A stretch of 12,112 bases of DNA from an uncultured Collinsella sp. Its GTDB lineage: Bacteria; Actinomycetota; Coriobacteriia; Coriobacteriales; Coriobacteriaceae. A program made the position numbers and the translations under genes. The DNA lies in NCBI GenBank assembly GCA_958452935.1, contig CAUDVX010000050.1:1-12112 (forward strand), given 5' to 3'. Positions 4,813 to 12,112 of the stretch are shown here, piece by piece. The notes below the pieces were generated by a model. It was not told the DNA's origin. It ran no database searches and saw only the letters and a list, made by a program, of their open reading frames with translations. Position 1 is the stretch's first letter. The number at the start of each line of letters is the position of its first letter.

Positions 4813-5994
4813 ATGAAAGAACTCTCCAATCGCACGGCAACGTTTACCGATTCGGTCATCCGCCGCATGACGCGCATCTCCAATAAGTACGGTGCTGTCA
4901 ACCTCTCGCAGGGCTTCCCTGACTTCGATCCTCCGGCACAGCTGCTCGAGAGCCTCAGCACCATCGCGACCGACCCCAAGCCGCTCTATCACCAGTACTC
5001 CATCACTTGGGGCTCCCAGGCCATGCGCGAGGCGCTCGCGGCCAAGCAGGAGCACTTTATGGGCATGCCGATCAACCCCAACGAGAACATCGTAGTCACC
5101 TGCGGCTCCACCGAGGCCATGATGGCCGCCATGATGACGGTTACGAACCCCGGAGACAAGGTCGTCATCTTCTCGCCGTTCTACGAGAACTACGGCGCCG
5201 ACACGATTCTTTCGGGTGCCGAGCCCATCTACGTGCCGCTCAACCCGCCCACATTCGACTTTGACCGCGAGACGCTCGAGGCGGCCTTCCGCGACAACGA
5301 GCCCAAGGCCATCGTCCTGTGCAACCCGTCCAACCCCTGCGGCAAGGTCTTTACGCGCGAGGAGCTCACCTATATCGCCGACCTCTGCAAAAAGTACGAT
5401 GCCTACTGCATCACCGACGAGGTCTACGAGCACATCGTCTATGCGCCCCACGAACATGTCTATATGGCAACGCTGCCCGGCATGTTCGAGCGCACCATCA
5501 GCTGCAGCTCGCTATCCAAGACCTACTCCATCACCGGTTGGCGCCTGGGCTACACCATCGCCCCGGCCGAGATTACCGAACGCATCAAGAAAGTCCACGA
5601 CTTCCTCACCGTGGGTGCCGCCGCCCCCCTGCAGGAAGCCGTCGTTACCGCCCTTAACTTCGACGATAGCTATTACGATGAGGTCCTCGACCTCTACACC
5701 GCCAAGCGCGACCTGTTCTGTCAGGGACTCGATAACATCGGTCTTGAGCATAACGTGCCGCAAGGCGCCTACTACGTCATGATGGACATCTCTGAGTTTG
5801 GCTATGACAGCGACCTCGACTTCTGCGAGGATCTCGCCTCCAAGGTGGGCGTGGGTGCCGTTCCCGGCTCAAGCTTCTTCCGCGAGCCCGTCAACCATCT
5901 GATTCGTTTCCACTTTGCCAAGCGAGACGAGACACTTAACGCGGCGCTGGAGAACCTCAAGTCGCTACGTGATAAAATCAAGCCGCGCGGGTAA
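4813..5994 (+). CDS. PLP-dependent class I aminotransferase (methionine/kynurenine/aspartate aminotransferase-like)
   Basis: This 393-residue cytoplasmic enzyme belongs to fold-type I class I/II aminotransferases, which move an amino group between amino and keto acids using pyridoxal phosphate. Visible signatures are NLSQGFPDFDPP near the N-terminus, NPSNPCGK (Asn174), DEVYEH (Asp202, Tyr205), SLSKTYSITGWRLGY with the PLP lysine Lys236, and HLIRFHFA with the carboxylate-binding Arg365. The SQGFPDFD start and the KVHDFLTV segment are like the E. coli YbdL and kynurenine aminotransferase branch, so sulfur or aromatic substrates are possible; sequence alone does not fix this. The start at 4813 is preferred over the ATG at 4795, because GGAAAGGA at 4799-4806 is well spaced only for 4813. 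The gene is divergent from the tRNA operon and is followed by its own terminator. Confidence 0.92.
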   Translation: MKELSNRTATFTDSVIRRMTRISNKYGAVNLSQGFPDFDPPAQLLESLSTIATDPKPLYHQYSITWGSQAMREALAAKQEHFMGMPINPNENIVVTCGSTEAMMAAMMTVTNPGDKVVIFSPFYENYGADTILSGAEPIYVPLNPPTFDFDRETLEAAFRDNEPKAIVLCNPSNPCGKVFTREELTYIADLCKKYDAYCITDEVYEHIVYAPHEHVYMATLPGMFERTISCSSLSKTYSITGWRLGYTIAPAEITERIKKVHDFLTVGAAAPLQEAVVTALNFDDSYYDEVLDLYTAKRDLFCQGLDNIGLEHNVPQGAYYVMMDISEFGYDSDLDFCEDLASKVGVGAVPGSSFFREPVNHLIRFHFAKRDETLNAALENLKSLRDKIKPRG

Positions 5995-6019
5995 GGACGG
6001 CCCGGCAACTAAAGCAACC

Positions 6020-6062
6020 AAAGAAGCCCCGCACCGCCCGCCGCGTTGCAGGGCTTCTTTTT
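6020..6062 (+). terminator. Terminator of the aminotransferase gene
   Basis: AAAGAAGCCC (6020-6029) and GGGCTTCTTT (6051-6060) pair perfectly, the stem can extend inward through GCA/TGC after one mismatch, and the T-run ends at 6062. Confidence 0.92.
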
Positions 6063-6069
6063 ATAGCGC

Positions 6070-6097
6070 TTTCCTAATTTGGTTAGAGCCCTATACT
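6070..6097 (+). promoter_or_regulatory. Possible promoter of the fructokinase gene
   Basis: TATACT at 6092-6097 is a good -10. The best -35 at normal distance is the weak TTTCCT at 6070-6075 (16-base spacer). It lies between the aminotransferase terminator and the fructokinase start, so some promoter is needed here. Confidence 0.4.
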
Positions 6098-6135
6098 TTA
6101 GTCACGGAGCAACTCGTCCCAGAGAGAGGAATACT

Positions 6136-7026
6136 ATGGCAGAGCAGCAGCTTATCGGAGCGCTCGAGGCCGGCGGTACCAAGATGGTCTGCGCCACGGG
6201 CTATGCGGACGGTACGGTCCTGGAGCGCGAGCAAATTGCGACCACGACCCCGCAGGAAACCGTCGAGGCCGTCAACGCATGGTTTGCAGACAAGGGCATC
6301 ACCGCCCTGGGCATCGGCGCCTTTGGCCCCACTGCGGTCAACCCTGCCTCGCCCCAGTACGGCAAGATCTTGGAGACGCCCAAGACCGCATGGCGTTACT
6401 TTGACCTACTGGGCACCATCCAAAACGAGCTCAAGGTCCCCTGCGGCTACGATACCGACGTCAACGTCGCCTGCTTGGGCGAGGTCACCTTTGGTTGCGC
6501 TCAGGGCCTCACCGACGTGGTGTACCTGACGATCGGTACCGGCGTGGGTGCCGGCGTGCTCTCGGGCGGTAAGCTCGTGCATGGCATGATGCATCCCGAG
6601 GCCGGCCACATCCTGGTCACGCGCGACCCGCGCGACACCATTGGCGAGCACAGCGCCTGCCCCTTCCACGACAACTGCCTAGAGGGCCTCATCGCCGGCC
6701 CCGGCGTTAAAAAGCGCTGGGATGGCAAGAGCGCTGGAGACATGGCCGATGACCCGGAGGCCATGGACCTGCTCGCCGGCTATCTGGCACAGGCGCTCAT
6801 GACCTACACGCTGTGCTACGCGCCGCAAAAGATCATCATCGGCGGCGGCGTGGCCGACCACACCCCCATCGTGCCGCTCGCGCGCAAGAAGTGCGCCGAA
6901 ATGCTCAACGGCTATATCGTCACGCCCGAGGTCAACGACATCGATAACTACATCGTCAACAACAGCCTCGAGGGCAAGCAGGGCATTATGGGTTGCCTGG
7001 CCCTGGGCGCACAGGCGCTTCAGTAG
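6136..7026 (+). CDS. ROK-family fructokinase
   Basis: A 296-residue sugar kinase that most likely phosphorylates fructose to fructose 6-phosphate with ATP (EC 2.7.1.4), feeding glycolysis. GALEAGGTK near the N-terminus is the ROK phosphate loop; Asp108 in DTDVN is the expected catalytic base; TIGTGVGAG binds ATP phosphates. The zinc signature of ROK kinases is present: HPEAGH (His153, His158) and CPFHDNC (Cys175, His178, Cys181). The close likeness to the Bacillus YdhR-type fructokinases, including CLEGLIAGP, supports fructose over glucose or mannose. The length is normal for the group. AGAGGA at 6125-6130 sets the start at 6136. No sugar transporter or regulator lies beside it, and it is converging on the VanZ-like gene. 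Confidence 0.9.
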   Translation: MAEQQLIGALEAGGTKMVCATGYADGTVLEREQIATTTPQETVEAVNAWFADKGITALGIGAFGPTAVNPASPQYGKILETPKTAWRYFDLLGTIQNELKVPCGYDTDVNVACLGEVTFGCAQGLTDVVYLTIGTGVGAGVLSGGKLVHGMMHPEAGHILVTRDPRDTIGEHSACPFHDNCLEGLIAGPGVKKRWDGKSAGDMADDPEAMDLLAGYLAQALMTYTLCYAPQKIIIGGGVADHTPIVPLARKKCAEMLNGYIVTPEVNDIDNYIVNNSLEGKQGIMGCLALGAQALQ

Positions 7027-7040
7027 CAGACGCACCCACA

Positions 7041-7091
7041 GGGCGTGGCGCGCCCGGCAAATCCGACCTACGGAACGACGCCACCACGCCC
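7041..7091. repeat. 8-bp inverted repeat after the fructokinase gene
   Basis: GGGCGTGG (7041-7048) can pair with CCACGCCC (7084-7091) over a 35-base GC-rich loop. No T-run follows, and the strong terminator begins 18 bases further on. It may be chance in GC-rich DNA. Confidence 0.3.
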
Positions 7092-7108
7092 CATATAAGC
7101 CCTCTAAT

Positions 7109-7154
7109 AAAAAAGGCCGCCTAGGACCAAACATACGTCCTAGGCGGCCTTTTT
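7109..7154. terminator. Bidirectional terminator between convergent genes
   Basis: GGCCGCCTAGGAC (7115-7127) and GTCCTAGGCGGCC (7137-7149) pair perfectly over 13 bp with a nine-base loop. A-run 7109-7114 and T-run 7150-7154 give U-tracts in both directions, serving the fructokinase gene on the plus strand and the VanZ-like operon on the minus strand. Confidence 0.96.
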
Positions 7155-7589
7155 GGCACATATGAGCGATCGTAGTAGATATCGGAGCACAACGCCCGTT
7201 GCCGCTCCACAGCAGTCGATCATCACATCGGTGATCATGCCGGCGCGTCCCGGCACAAAGAGCTGAATCGTCTCGTCGATCGAGGGAATCAGCAGCAGGA
7301 ACACCGCCGTGGGCAGCAGCACGTCAAAGGTGCGCCGGCCCTCAAAATCAAAGGCGTGCGTTGCCAAGATGCCGAGCACCATATACTCGGTAAAATGCGC
7401 GCACTTGCGAACAACAAAGTTGGTCACCCATTCATATGGAAGTCCCACGCTGTGCAGGAAACCGCGGATAGCTTCCATGACCGTTAGGCTCAGCGAGCCC
7501 GACCCCGAGCCGGGAACCAGCGAATTGCCCCAGATCAAGAGCGCCATCAGGCAGGTTACAACCGCCCATTTTCGATTGATCTTAACCAT
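7140..7589 (-). CDS. VanZ-family integral membrane protein
   Basis: A 149-residue protein with about four membrane helices (residues roughly 8-24, 60-80, 89-109 and 117-139). VanZ family hallmarks are VRKCAHFTEYMVLG and the block DETIQLFVPGRAGMITDVMID. VanZ confers low-level teicoplanin resistance in enterococci by an unsettled mechanism; most chromosomal relatives have no known role and resistance should not be inferred here. The gene starts 7 bases after the stop of the upstream gene, and GGAGG in that gene's last codons is 12 bases from the ATG, so translation coupling is likely. The last codons (Lys-Lys-Ala-Ala-stop) lie within the terminator stem. Confidence 0.88.
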   Translation of the reverse strand: MVKINRKWAVVTCLMALLIWGNSLVPGSGSGSLSLTVMEAIRGFLHSVGLPYEWVTNFVVRKCAHFTEYMVLGILATHAFDFEGRRTFDVLLPTAVFLLLIPSIDETIQLFVPGRAGMITDVMIDCCGAATGVVLRYLLRSLICAKKAA

Positions 7590-7596
7590 GTAGAAG

Positions 7597-8997
7597 TTAT
7601 GCCTCCGCGCGGAGCGGCGCGAAGCTGGCGGTACCGCCCTCGATAACGCTCAGATAGGCACGGCCCGTACGCTTGGCGGTTGAGGACTGCAGGCGCTCGA
7701 TCTCTTCCTCGAGGATCTGATTGACGCGCTCGTGACGACGGTTTTCCATAATGCCGGCGGCAATAGCCTCGGCCCGCTCGATGCTCTCGCGCGAGATACG
7801 GGCAGTATCCTCGGGGAACACAGCACTGTGACGGCCGACATAGGCGGGGGCAGCAGGCTGAGGGGCAGCGACGGGAGCGGGGGCTGCAACAGGAGCAGGC
7901 TCGTCAATCTCATCCAGAATCGCGGTGGCGGCGGCCCACATGTCCTCGTGGCCCGAGTAATCAGCCATGGGGACATCAACCTCGAGCGAGGCGTCCGGAA
8001 GGTCGCCGGTGTCGATGCGATCTTGGACATCAATCGATGCGGTGATGGCTGCAGGCTCATCGAGGTCATCAAGATCGATGTCCGCGGCACCGGAGATGAT
8101 AGGCATGCTGGCGAGGTTTGCATTGTACGGCGCAGCCTCAGCCGCCTGCTGCTGGGCAGGAGCGCCCCACAGCGAGCTTTCGGCGGCACGGCGGGCGGCA
8201 ACGGCCTCCTCGTCCGCAGTCATGGCTTCATCAACGTACGAATTGTCGGCAGAAGCGTTCGCGTCCGCCGAGGTAGCGTTGTAGGCGTTATTGGCTGCCG
8301 CGTTGGCAACGAGTGCCACGAAAGCCGCCGTGCTGCCCGCAGGGGCGGCCTGGGAACCAGACACAGCGCGTGCCGCGGCGGCGATGTCGTCGCGATTGAA
8401 GGAGCCGGTCTGCCCGCCGTTGGTGAGCTCGTCGATGGCGACTTGATAGACGTCGCGCGAGTGTGCAGGGTCGCAGCTCACCGGCGAATCGTCGTCGAGC
8501 ATACTGTCGATCATGGACCAAGCCTCGTCCTCGTCCATAGCATCTGCGGCTCGAGCGATGGTAGGAACACCATCATCGGCATGACGGCGCTGGAACGCAC
8601 CAGTCAGGCCGGAAAGGAATGCCGAGGTAGACTGCTCCGCCTGAGCCTGAGAAGCAGAAGCCGCAGCGTAAGGAGTCGAATCCTGCTGCTGAGCTGGAAT
8701 CGAGGCGGTCTTGAACTCGCTTTGATGCTGATTGAGATTGGCGGCACCGCCCATGGCATCGGGTTGGAACAGACGCTCTTCACGCTGCGCACGATACTCG
8801 GAGATACCCAGAGAGGCGGCATAGATACCCACGCCCGCCACCGCGCCCACGGCGAAGGGAACCGCACCCGCCACGACCGTCTCGTTCACAGACGAAAACG
8901 GCAGCGTCGCGGCATACATAACCACGGGAGCGGCAAGGCCGATCCCGCACGAAAGTCCTGCAAGGACTGCTCGTTGTGTTGCATCAGAAGAAGCCAT
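7597..8997 (-). CDS. Membrane-anchored, alanine-rich low-complexity protein of unknown function
   Basis: A 466-residue protein that I do not recognise. Two hydrophobic helices near the N-terminus (about 11-33 and 41-65) form a hairpin with a short outside loop; the basic YRAQREER segment after them predicts that the rest is cytoplasmic. About 300 residues of acidic, Ala/Asp/Gln/Ser-rich, probably disordered sequence follow, with a Pro/Ala linker (PAPVAAPAPVAAP from residue 367) and a charged, likely helical C-terminal part (RRHERVNQILEEEIERLQ) that could be a coiled coil. The start is set at 8997 because GGGGAGAG lies a few bases before it; an ATG nine codons earlier lacks such a site. It is the first gene of an operon with the VanZ-like gene. 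A scaffold or envelope-linked role is possible, but no function is claimed. Confidence 0.75.
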   Translation of the reverse strand: MASSDATQRAVLAGLSCGIGLAAPVVMYAATLPFSSVNETVVAGAVPFAVGAVAGVGIYAASLGISEYRAQREERLFQPDAMGGAANLNQHQSEFKTASIPAQQQDSTPYAAASASQAQAEQSTSAFLSGLTGAFQRRHADDGVPTIARAADAMDEDEAWSMIDSMLDDDSPVSCDPAHSRDVYQVAIDELTNGGQTGSFNRDDIAAAARAVSGSQAAPAGSTAAFVALVANAAANNAYNATSADANASADNSYVDEAMTADEEAVAARRAAESSLWGAPAQQQAAEAAPYNANLASMPIISGAADIDLDDLDEPAAITASIDVQDRIDTGDLPDASLEVDVPMADYSGHEDMWAAATAILDEIDEPAPVAAPAPVAAPQPAAPAYVGRHSAVFPEDTARISRESIERAEAIAAGIMENRRHERVNQILEEEIERLQSSTAKRTGRAYLSVIEGGTASFAPLRAEA

Positions 8998-9063
8998 GAG
9001 CTCTCCCCATCTTCCAGCACCCAAATCGCATCATTCAGTTGGCTGCGCGAGAGAAGATGAAGC

Positions 9064-9076
9064 GGGGCTATGCCCC
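9064..9076 (-). other. Perfect short hairpin in the operon leader
   Basis: GGGGC and GCCCC flank a three-base loop. It lies in the predicted roughly 130-base 5' leader of the membrane-anchored protein gene, about 67 bases before its start codon. No T-run follows, so it is not a terminator. A role in mRNA stability or translation is possible. Confidence 0.4.
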
Positions 9077-9133
9077 AAAGCAACGGTATATGGTTCGTTT
9101 CATCTGCGTTTTCCGTCGCGAAGCTTAACAGCT

Positions 9134-9162
9134 ATTATGCGAAACCCCCTTGGGGATTGCAA
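9134..9162 (-). promoter_or_regulatory. Promoter of the membrane-anchored protein/VanZ operon
   Basis: On the minus strand TTGCAA (9157-9162) and CATAAT (9134-9139) are 17 bases apart, matching four and five consensus bases. The spacer contains the palindrome CCCCAAGGGG, which may be a protein-binding site. The 312-base gap between this gene and rho is explained by leader, this promoter and the rho terminator. Confidence 0.7.
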
Positions 9163-9240
9163 GCGACGAAGCGGGATTGAAACGGGAAAATCGCTGCTTG
9201 CCGGTCGTGAGGTCAATAATTGTTGGCGAGCGGCTATACG

Positions 9241-9269
9241 AAAAGGGCCGGGATCTAAACCCCGGCCCT
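9241..9269 (-). terminator. Terminator of rho
   Basis: On the minus strand AGGGCCGGG pairs with CCCGGCCCT (9261-9269 with 9244-9252, loop of eight) and is followed by TTTT. It lies 40 bases after the rho stop codon. The T-run is short. Confidence 0.8.
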
Positions 9270-9309
9270 TCTGACATGTCTATGGTTGTTGTCGCGTGCG
9301 GCGGACGGC

Positions 9310-11883
9310 CTAGAACGTCTGCTCGTAATCGCTGTGCTTTTTTGCCGAACGCACCAGGAACTCCTGGTTGGTATTGGTGCCCTTGAGACCCTTGATAAAC
9401 GACGCGGCCGCGCGCTCGGTATTATTCATGCCGGCGAGGATACGGCGCAGGCCAAAGACAAACGGGCGCATCTGCTCGTCGACCAGCAGATCCTCGTTGC
9501 GCGTGCCCGAGGCAACGGGATCGATGGCCGGGAAGATACGGCGGTCGGCCAGGTCGCGGTCGAGCTTGAGCTCCATGTTGCCGGTGCCCTTGAACTCCTC
9601 AAAGATGACCTCGTCCATCTTGGAACCAGTGTCGATGAGGGCAGAGGCCAGGATGGTGAGCGAGCCACCGTTCTCGATATTACGGGCTGCGCCCAGGAAG
9701 CGCTTGGGAGGATACAGTGCCGCCGAATCGACGCCGCCCGAAAGGATGCGGCCTGAGGCGGGCGCCGCCAAGTTGTAGGCGCGGGCAAGACGCGTGATGG
9801 AGTCGAGCACCACCACAACATCGCCGCCCAGCTCCACGATGCGCTTGGCGCGCTCGATGACGAGCTCTGCCACGCGAGTGTGGTTGTCGGCGGGCATATC
9901 GAAGGTCGACGCCACAACCTCGCCCTTGATGGAACGCTGCATATCGGTGACCTCTTCGGGGCGCTCGTCGACGAGCAGGCAGATGAGGTGCACCTCGGGG
10001 TTGTTAATCGAGATAGACTGGCAGATCTTCTTGAGGATCGTGGTCTTGCCGGCCTTGGGCGGGGACACGATCAGGCCACGCTGACCCTTGCCGATCGGCG
10101 ACACGATGTCGATGGCGCGACCGGTAATGGAGTCCTTGCCGTGCTCCATGCGCAGCGGCTCGTTGGGATAGACCGGGGTGAGGTCGCCGAACTTGGGACG
10201 GTTGCGAATCTGCTCGGGGTCCAGACCGTTGACGGTCGTGATTTTGGCGAGGCCGGCGCGCTTGTCGCCGCCGCGCGAAGGACGCAGCGAGCCCTCGATG
10301 ACGTCGCCCGTGCGCAGGCGCGCTGAGCGGATGAGGTAGGCGGGCACGAAGGCGTCGTCGTTGGACTTCATGTAGCCATGGGCGTGGATGATGCCGGAGC
10401 TGTCCGGGCGAATCTGCAGAATGCCCTTGATGTCGCGGAAGCCCTCTGCCTTCGCGGCGGTGACGTAGATCTCCTCGACGAGCTCGGCTTTCTTCTTGCC
10501 GGTCGTCTCGATCTCGAACTCCTTGGCCTTCTCGCGCAGTTCGGCGACCTTCATGGCAGCGAGCTCCTCGCGCGAAAGCGTGGGCTCGGTGGGGGCGGCG
10601 TTGCGCTCCTTGTTGCGCTGTTTGCGATCGCGCTGACGGTTGCGACGGTCGTTGTTGCGCTCGTCCTTGCGATCGTTGCGCTCCTCGTTGCGCTTGTGCT
10701 GGCGACGGTTGGAACGAGTGCCGTCTTCGCCCTCAGCGGGGGCGGCATCATCGGTTGCGGCGGCGCCGGCATTGGCCGCAGCGGCGTCATTGGCCTCGGC
10801 GCCGGAATCAATCTGCGCTTCGGCATCAGTCTGCTGCTCGGACGCCTTGGCCTTAGCGGACTTCTTACGACCGCGCTTGGGCTTCTCGGACGCAGACTGT
10901 TCGACGTCTTGGGGCTCGGCGGCATCAGTCGATGCATCGGCGGTCGTCTCGGCGGAATCCTCGGACGCACCCTTCTTGGCAGCCTTGGCCTTGGACGTGC
11001 GCTTAGCAGCAGTACGATGGCTGCGACCAGGACGGACGTCGGCGGGCTCGGCATCGGCGGGAGCGGCCTCGGAAGTCGTAGCATCCTGAACGGGTGCATC
11101 GACAGCAGTTGCAGACTCGGCGGTCGCCGCAGCATCCCGAGCAGCTGCGGCTGCGGCTGCGGCCTTCTCTGCCTCGACGAAGGCCTTGGGCTTGCGACCG
11201 CGACGGTGCGGGCGCAAAGCCGGATCGACAACGGGAACTTCGCTGGCCTCGACAGACGCAGCGTGCTCAGCAGGCGATGCGCCCTCCCCTGCCGTGGAAC
11301 GGACCGAAGCCTCAGTGAGCTCGGGGGTTACCTGTTCAGCAACCTGCTCGGCCTTAACAGCCGTGCGACGGCGTGTGCGCGTTGCCGGCTTCTCGGTCGG
11401 CAGGTCGGCGGCAGGGGTCTCGGTGGCGGCAGGGGTCTCGGGCACAGACGGAGCTGCAAGCTCGGTCAGAGCCGCGGCCTCGCGCTCGGCAGCACGACGG
11501 CGGGCGCGCACCACCTGAGCCTCGCTAATCTGCGCCAACGCACGTGCCTGCGCGACCTCATCGGAAATCGACGCCGAGGAGTCAGCTGCAACGGTGCGCT
11601 TGGCGCGCGTCGTGCGCGTGGTACGGCGCTTGGGCTTGGTGACCTCCTCGCCGTCAGCGGCAGGCTTGGCCGTGCGGCGCATGCGCTTGGGCTTTGCCGG
11701 AGCAGCCTCCTCACCAGTTGCAGGCACGGCCTTCTCAGCCGCTGAAGGCGTAGGCGTCGAAGCAGCCTTAGACGTCTCAGGAGCCGAGGCTTGCGCGGGC
11801 GCCGCGACCTGGTCCGACGCAACCGGTGCAGCGGGAGCGGCTTGCGTCGTCGTTATTTCGTTTTCTTGCTGTTGATCAGACAC
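9310..11883 (-). CDS. rho: Transcription termination factor Rho with a long N-terminal extension
   Basis: An 857-residue hexameric RNA helicase that ends transcription at unstructured C-rich sites. The conserved core is residues about 436-857: Rho N-terminal domain (LSREELAAMKVAELREK), the OB-fold RNA-binding part (GILQIRPDSSGIIHAHGYM), Walker A PPKAGKTT (Lys613), Walker B VVVVLDSITRLARAYN (Asp694) and GTRNEDLL near the C-terminus. Ahead of it are about 435 residues absent from E. coli Rho. They are Ala/Glu-rich with basic clusters (64-73, 83-96, 224-233, 334-341) and end in an Arg/Asn-rich tract at 392-428 (13 Arg and 8 Asn in 37). Such Arg-rich regions occur in other actinobacterial Rho proteins and help RNA binding. 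The start is a GTG at 11883: an in-frame TGA is three codons upstream and the Shine-Dalgarno is weak. Confidence 0.96.
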   Translation of the reverse strand: MSDQQQENEITTTQAAPAAPVASDQVAAPAQASAPETSKAASTPTPSAAEKAVPATGEEAAPAKPKRMRRTAKPAADGEEVTKPKRRTTRTTRAKRTVAADSSASISDEVAQARALAQISEAQVVRARRRAAEREAAALTELAAPSVPETPAATETPAADLPTEKPATRTRRRTAVKAEQVAEQVTPELTEASVRSTAGEGASPAEHAASVEASEVPVVDPALRPHRRGRKPKAFVEAEKAAAAAAAARDAAATAESATAVDAPVQDATTSEAAPADAEPADVRPGRSHRTAAKRTSKAKAAKKGASEDSAETTADASTDAAEPQDVEQSASEKPKRGRKKSAKAKASEQQTDAEAQIDSGAEANDAAAANAGAAATDDAAPAEGEDGTRSNRRQHKRNEERNDRKDERNNDRRNRQRDRKQRNKERNAAPTEPTLSREELAAMKVAELREKAKEFEIETTGKKKAELVEEIYVTAAKAEGFRDIKGILQIRPDSSGIIHAHGYMKSNDDAFVPAYLIRSARLRTGDVIEGSLRPSRGGDKRAGLAKITTVNGLDPEQIRNRPKFGDLTPVYPNEPLRMEHGKDSITGRAIDIVSPIGKGQRGLIVSPPKAGKTTILKKICQSISINNPEVHLICLLVDERPEEVTDMQRSIKGEVVASTFDMPADNHTRVAELVIERAKRIVELGGDVVVVLDSITRLARAYNLAAPASGRILSGGVDSAALYPPKRFLGAARNIENGGSLTILASALIDTGSKMDEVIFEEFKGTGNMELKLDRDLADRRIFPAIDPVASGTRNEDLLVDEQMRPFVFGLRRILAGMNNTERAAASFIKGLKGTNTNQEFLVRSAKKHSDYEQTF

Positions 11884-11963
11884 AGTGTTTGCTCAACTTT
11901 CTTTTCAAGCCCTGTGATCACATGCTCCCTGCATAAACCTTCAGGGCGGCTAAACAGTCTAGC

Positions 11964-11982
11964 TCCGTCAAATACCGACGGA
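11964..11982 (-). other. Hairpin in the rho leader
   Basis: TCCGTC and GACGGA pair perfectly around a seven-base loop (minus-strand transcript, about 81 bases before the GTG start). A second perfect stem, TGCGT/ACGCA, is at 12008-12022. Rho genes are commonly autoregulated through their leaders, and these may play a part; that is inference. Confidence 0.4.
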
Positions 11983-12010
11983 CATCATTGATCTGTATCG
12001 AGATATTTGC

Positions 12011-12039
12011 GTCATATACGCAGCGTTAGTGTAACACAA
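12011..12039 (-). promoter_or_regulatory. Candidate rho promoter, proximal
   Basis: Minus-strand TTGTGT (12034-12039) and TATGAC (12011-12016) are 17 bases apart. They match three and four consensus bases, so this is a weak candidate. It would give a leader of about 120 bases. Confidence 0.3.
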
Positions 12040-12059
12040 CCGCCGCCACCTGCAACTTA

Positions 12060-12088
12060 GTCATTGGGTGTTCCTATAGTTTTGTCAA
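12060..12088 (-). promoter_or_regulatory. Candidate rho promoter, distal
   Basis: Minus-strand TTGACA (12083-12088), a perfect -35, has AATGAC 17 bases further (12060-12065), a poor -10. It would give a leader of about 170 bases. Either this or the proximal site is likely used. Confidence 0.4.
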
Positions 12089-12112
12089 CCGTCGGGGCTA
12101 CTCCCGGTAGGG

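Noticed and set aside
7140..7589. VanZ-like gene as evidence for glycopeptide resistance
   Set aside because: There are no vanA/vanH/vanX-type genes in the window and VanZ-family membrane proteins are common in chromosomes of sensitive bacteria.
7732..9060. 442-codon open frame on the plus strand opposite the membrane-anchored protein gene
   Set aside because: It lacks a ribosome-binding site and family likeness and is rich in Arg/Gly/Ser as expected for an antisense frame. The minus strand has a promoter, Shine-Dalgarno, two clean membrane helices and an operon partner.
10378..11745. 455-codon open frame on the plus strand opposite the rho extension
   Set aside because: It is the complement of the Ala/Arg-rich low-complexity part of rho. 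The product is Gly/Leu/Arg-rich and without domains. The rho core downstream proves the minus strand is coding.

Overview
The window looks like chromosomal DNA of a GC-rich, anaerobic, gut-type actinobacterium of the Coriobacteriia, most likely Collinsella or a close relative. The reasons are the high GC and strongly C/G-ending codons, a Rho factor with a very long basic N-terminal extension, an IscU/NifU-like scaffold paired with a GGGtGRT-family protein, and genes typical of anaerobic, sugar-fermenting bacteria. The genus is an inference from gene content and was not tested by alignment. No phage, transposase or CRISPR array was seen.

Layout, left to right. At 1-69 a reading frame leaves the window on the minus strand. 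At 391-2148 an IscU/NifU-like scaffold and a GGGtGRT-family protein form a tight two-gene plus-strand operon with very biased codons, closed by a strong terminator. A 67-bp inverted repeat follows, then a plus-strand FAD flavoprotein of the fumarate reductase/L-aspartate oxidase superfamily (2432-3958). From 3959 to 4347 there is no protein gene, but the stretch is dense in hairpins, a 102-bp duplication and a tRNA 3'-end relic. Next comes a minus-strand tRNA cluster (His-GTG, Lys-CTT, Lys-CTT, in transcription order) with a good promoter at 4674-4702. Divergent from it are a plus-strand class I aminotransferase (4813-5994) and a ROK-family fructokinase (6136-7026), each with a terminator. A perfect bidirectional terminator separates these from three minus-strand genes: a VanZ-family membrane protein, a membrane-anchored low-complexity protein of unknown function just upstream of it in the same operon, and rho, which ends in its own terminator.

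How the genes work together. Most are independent housekeeping or metabolic units: NAD or fumarate-type redox, amino-acid transamination, fructose phosphorylation, tRNA supply and transcription termination. Two pairs look like functional partners: the scaffold plus GGGtGRT pair, apparently highly expressed, and the VanZ-like plus membrane-anchored pair. The first is the best candidate here for a poorly described system. The Rho extension and the repeat/tRNA-relic region are the other parts worth attention.
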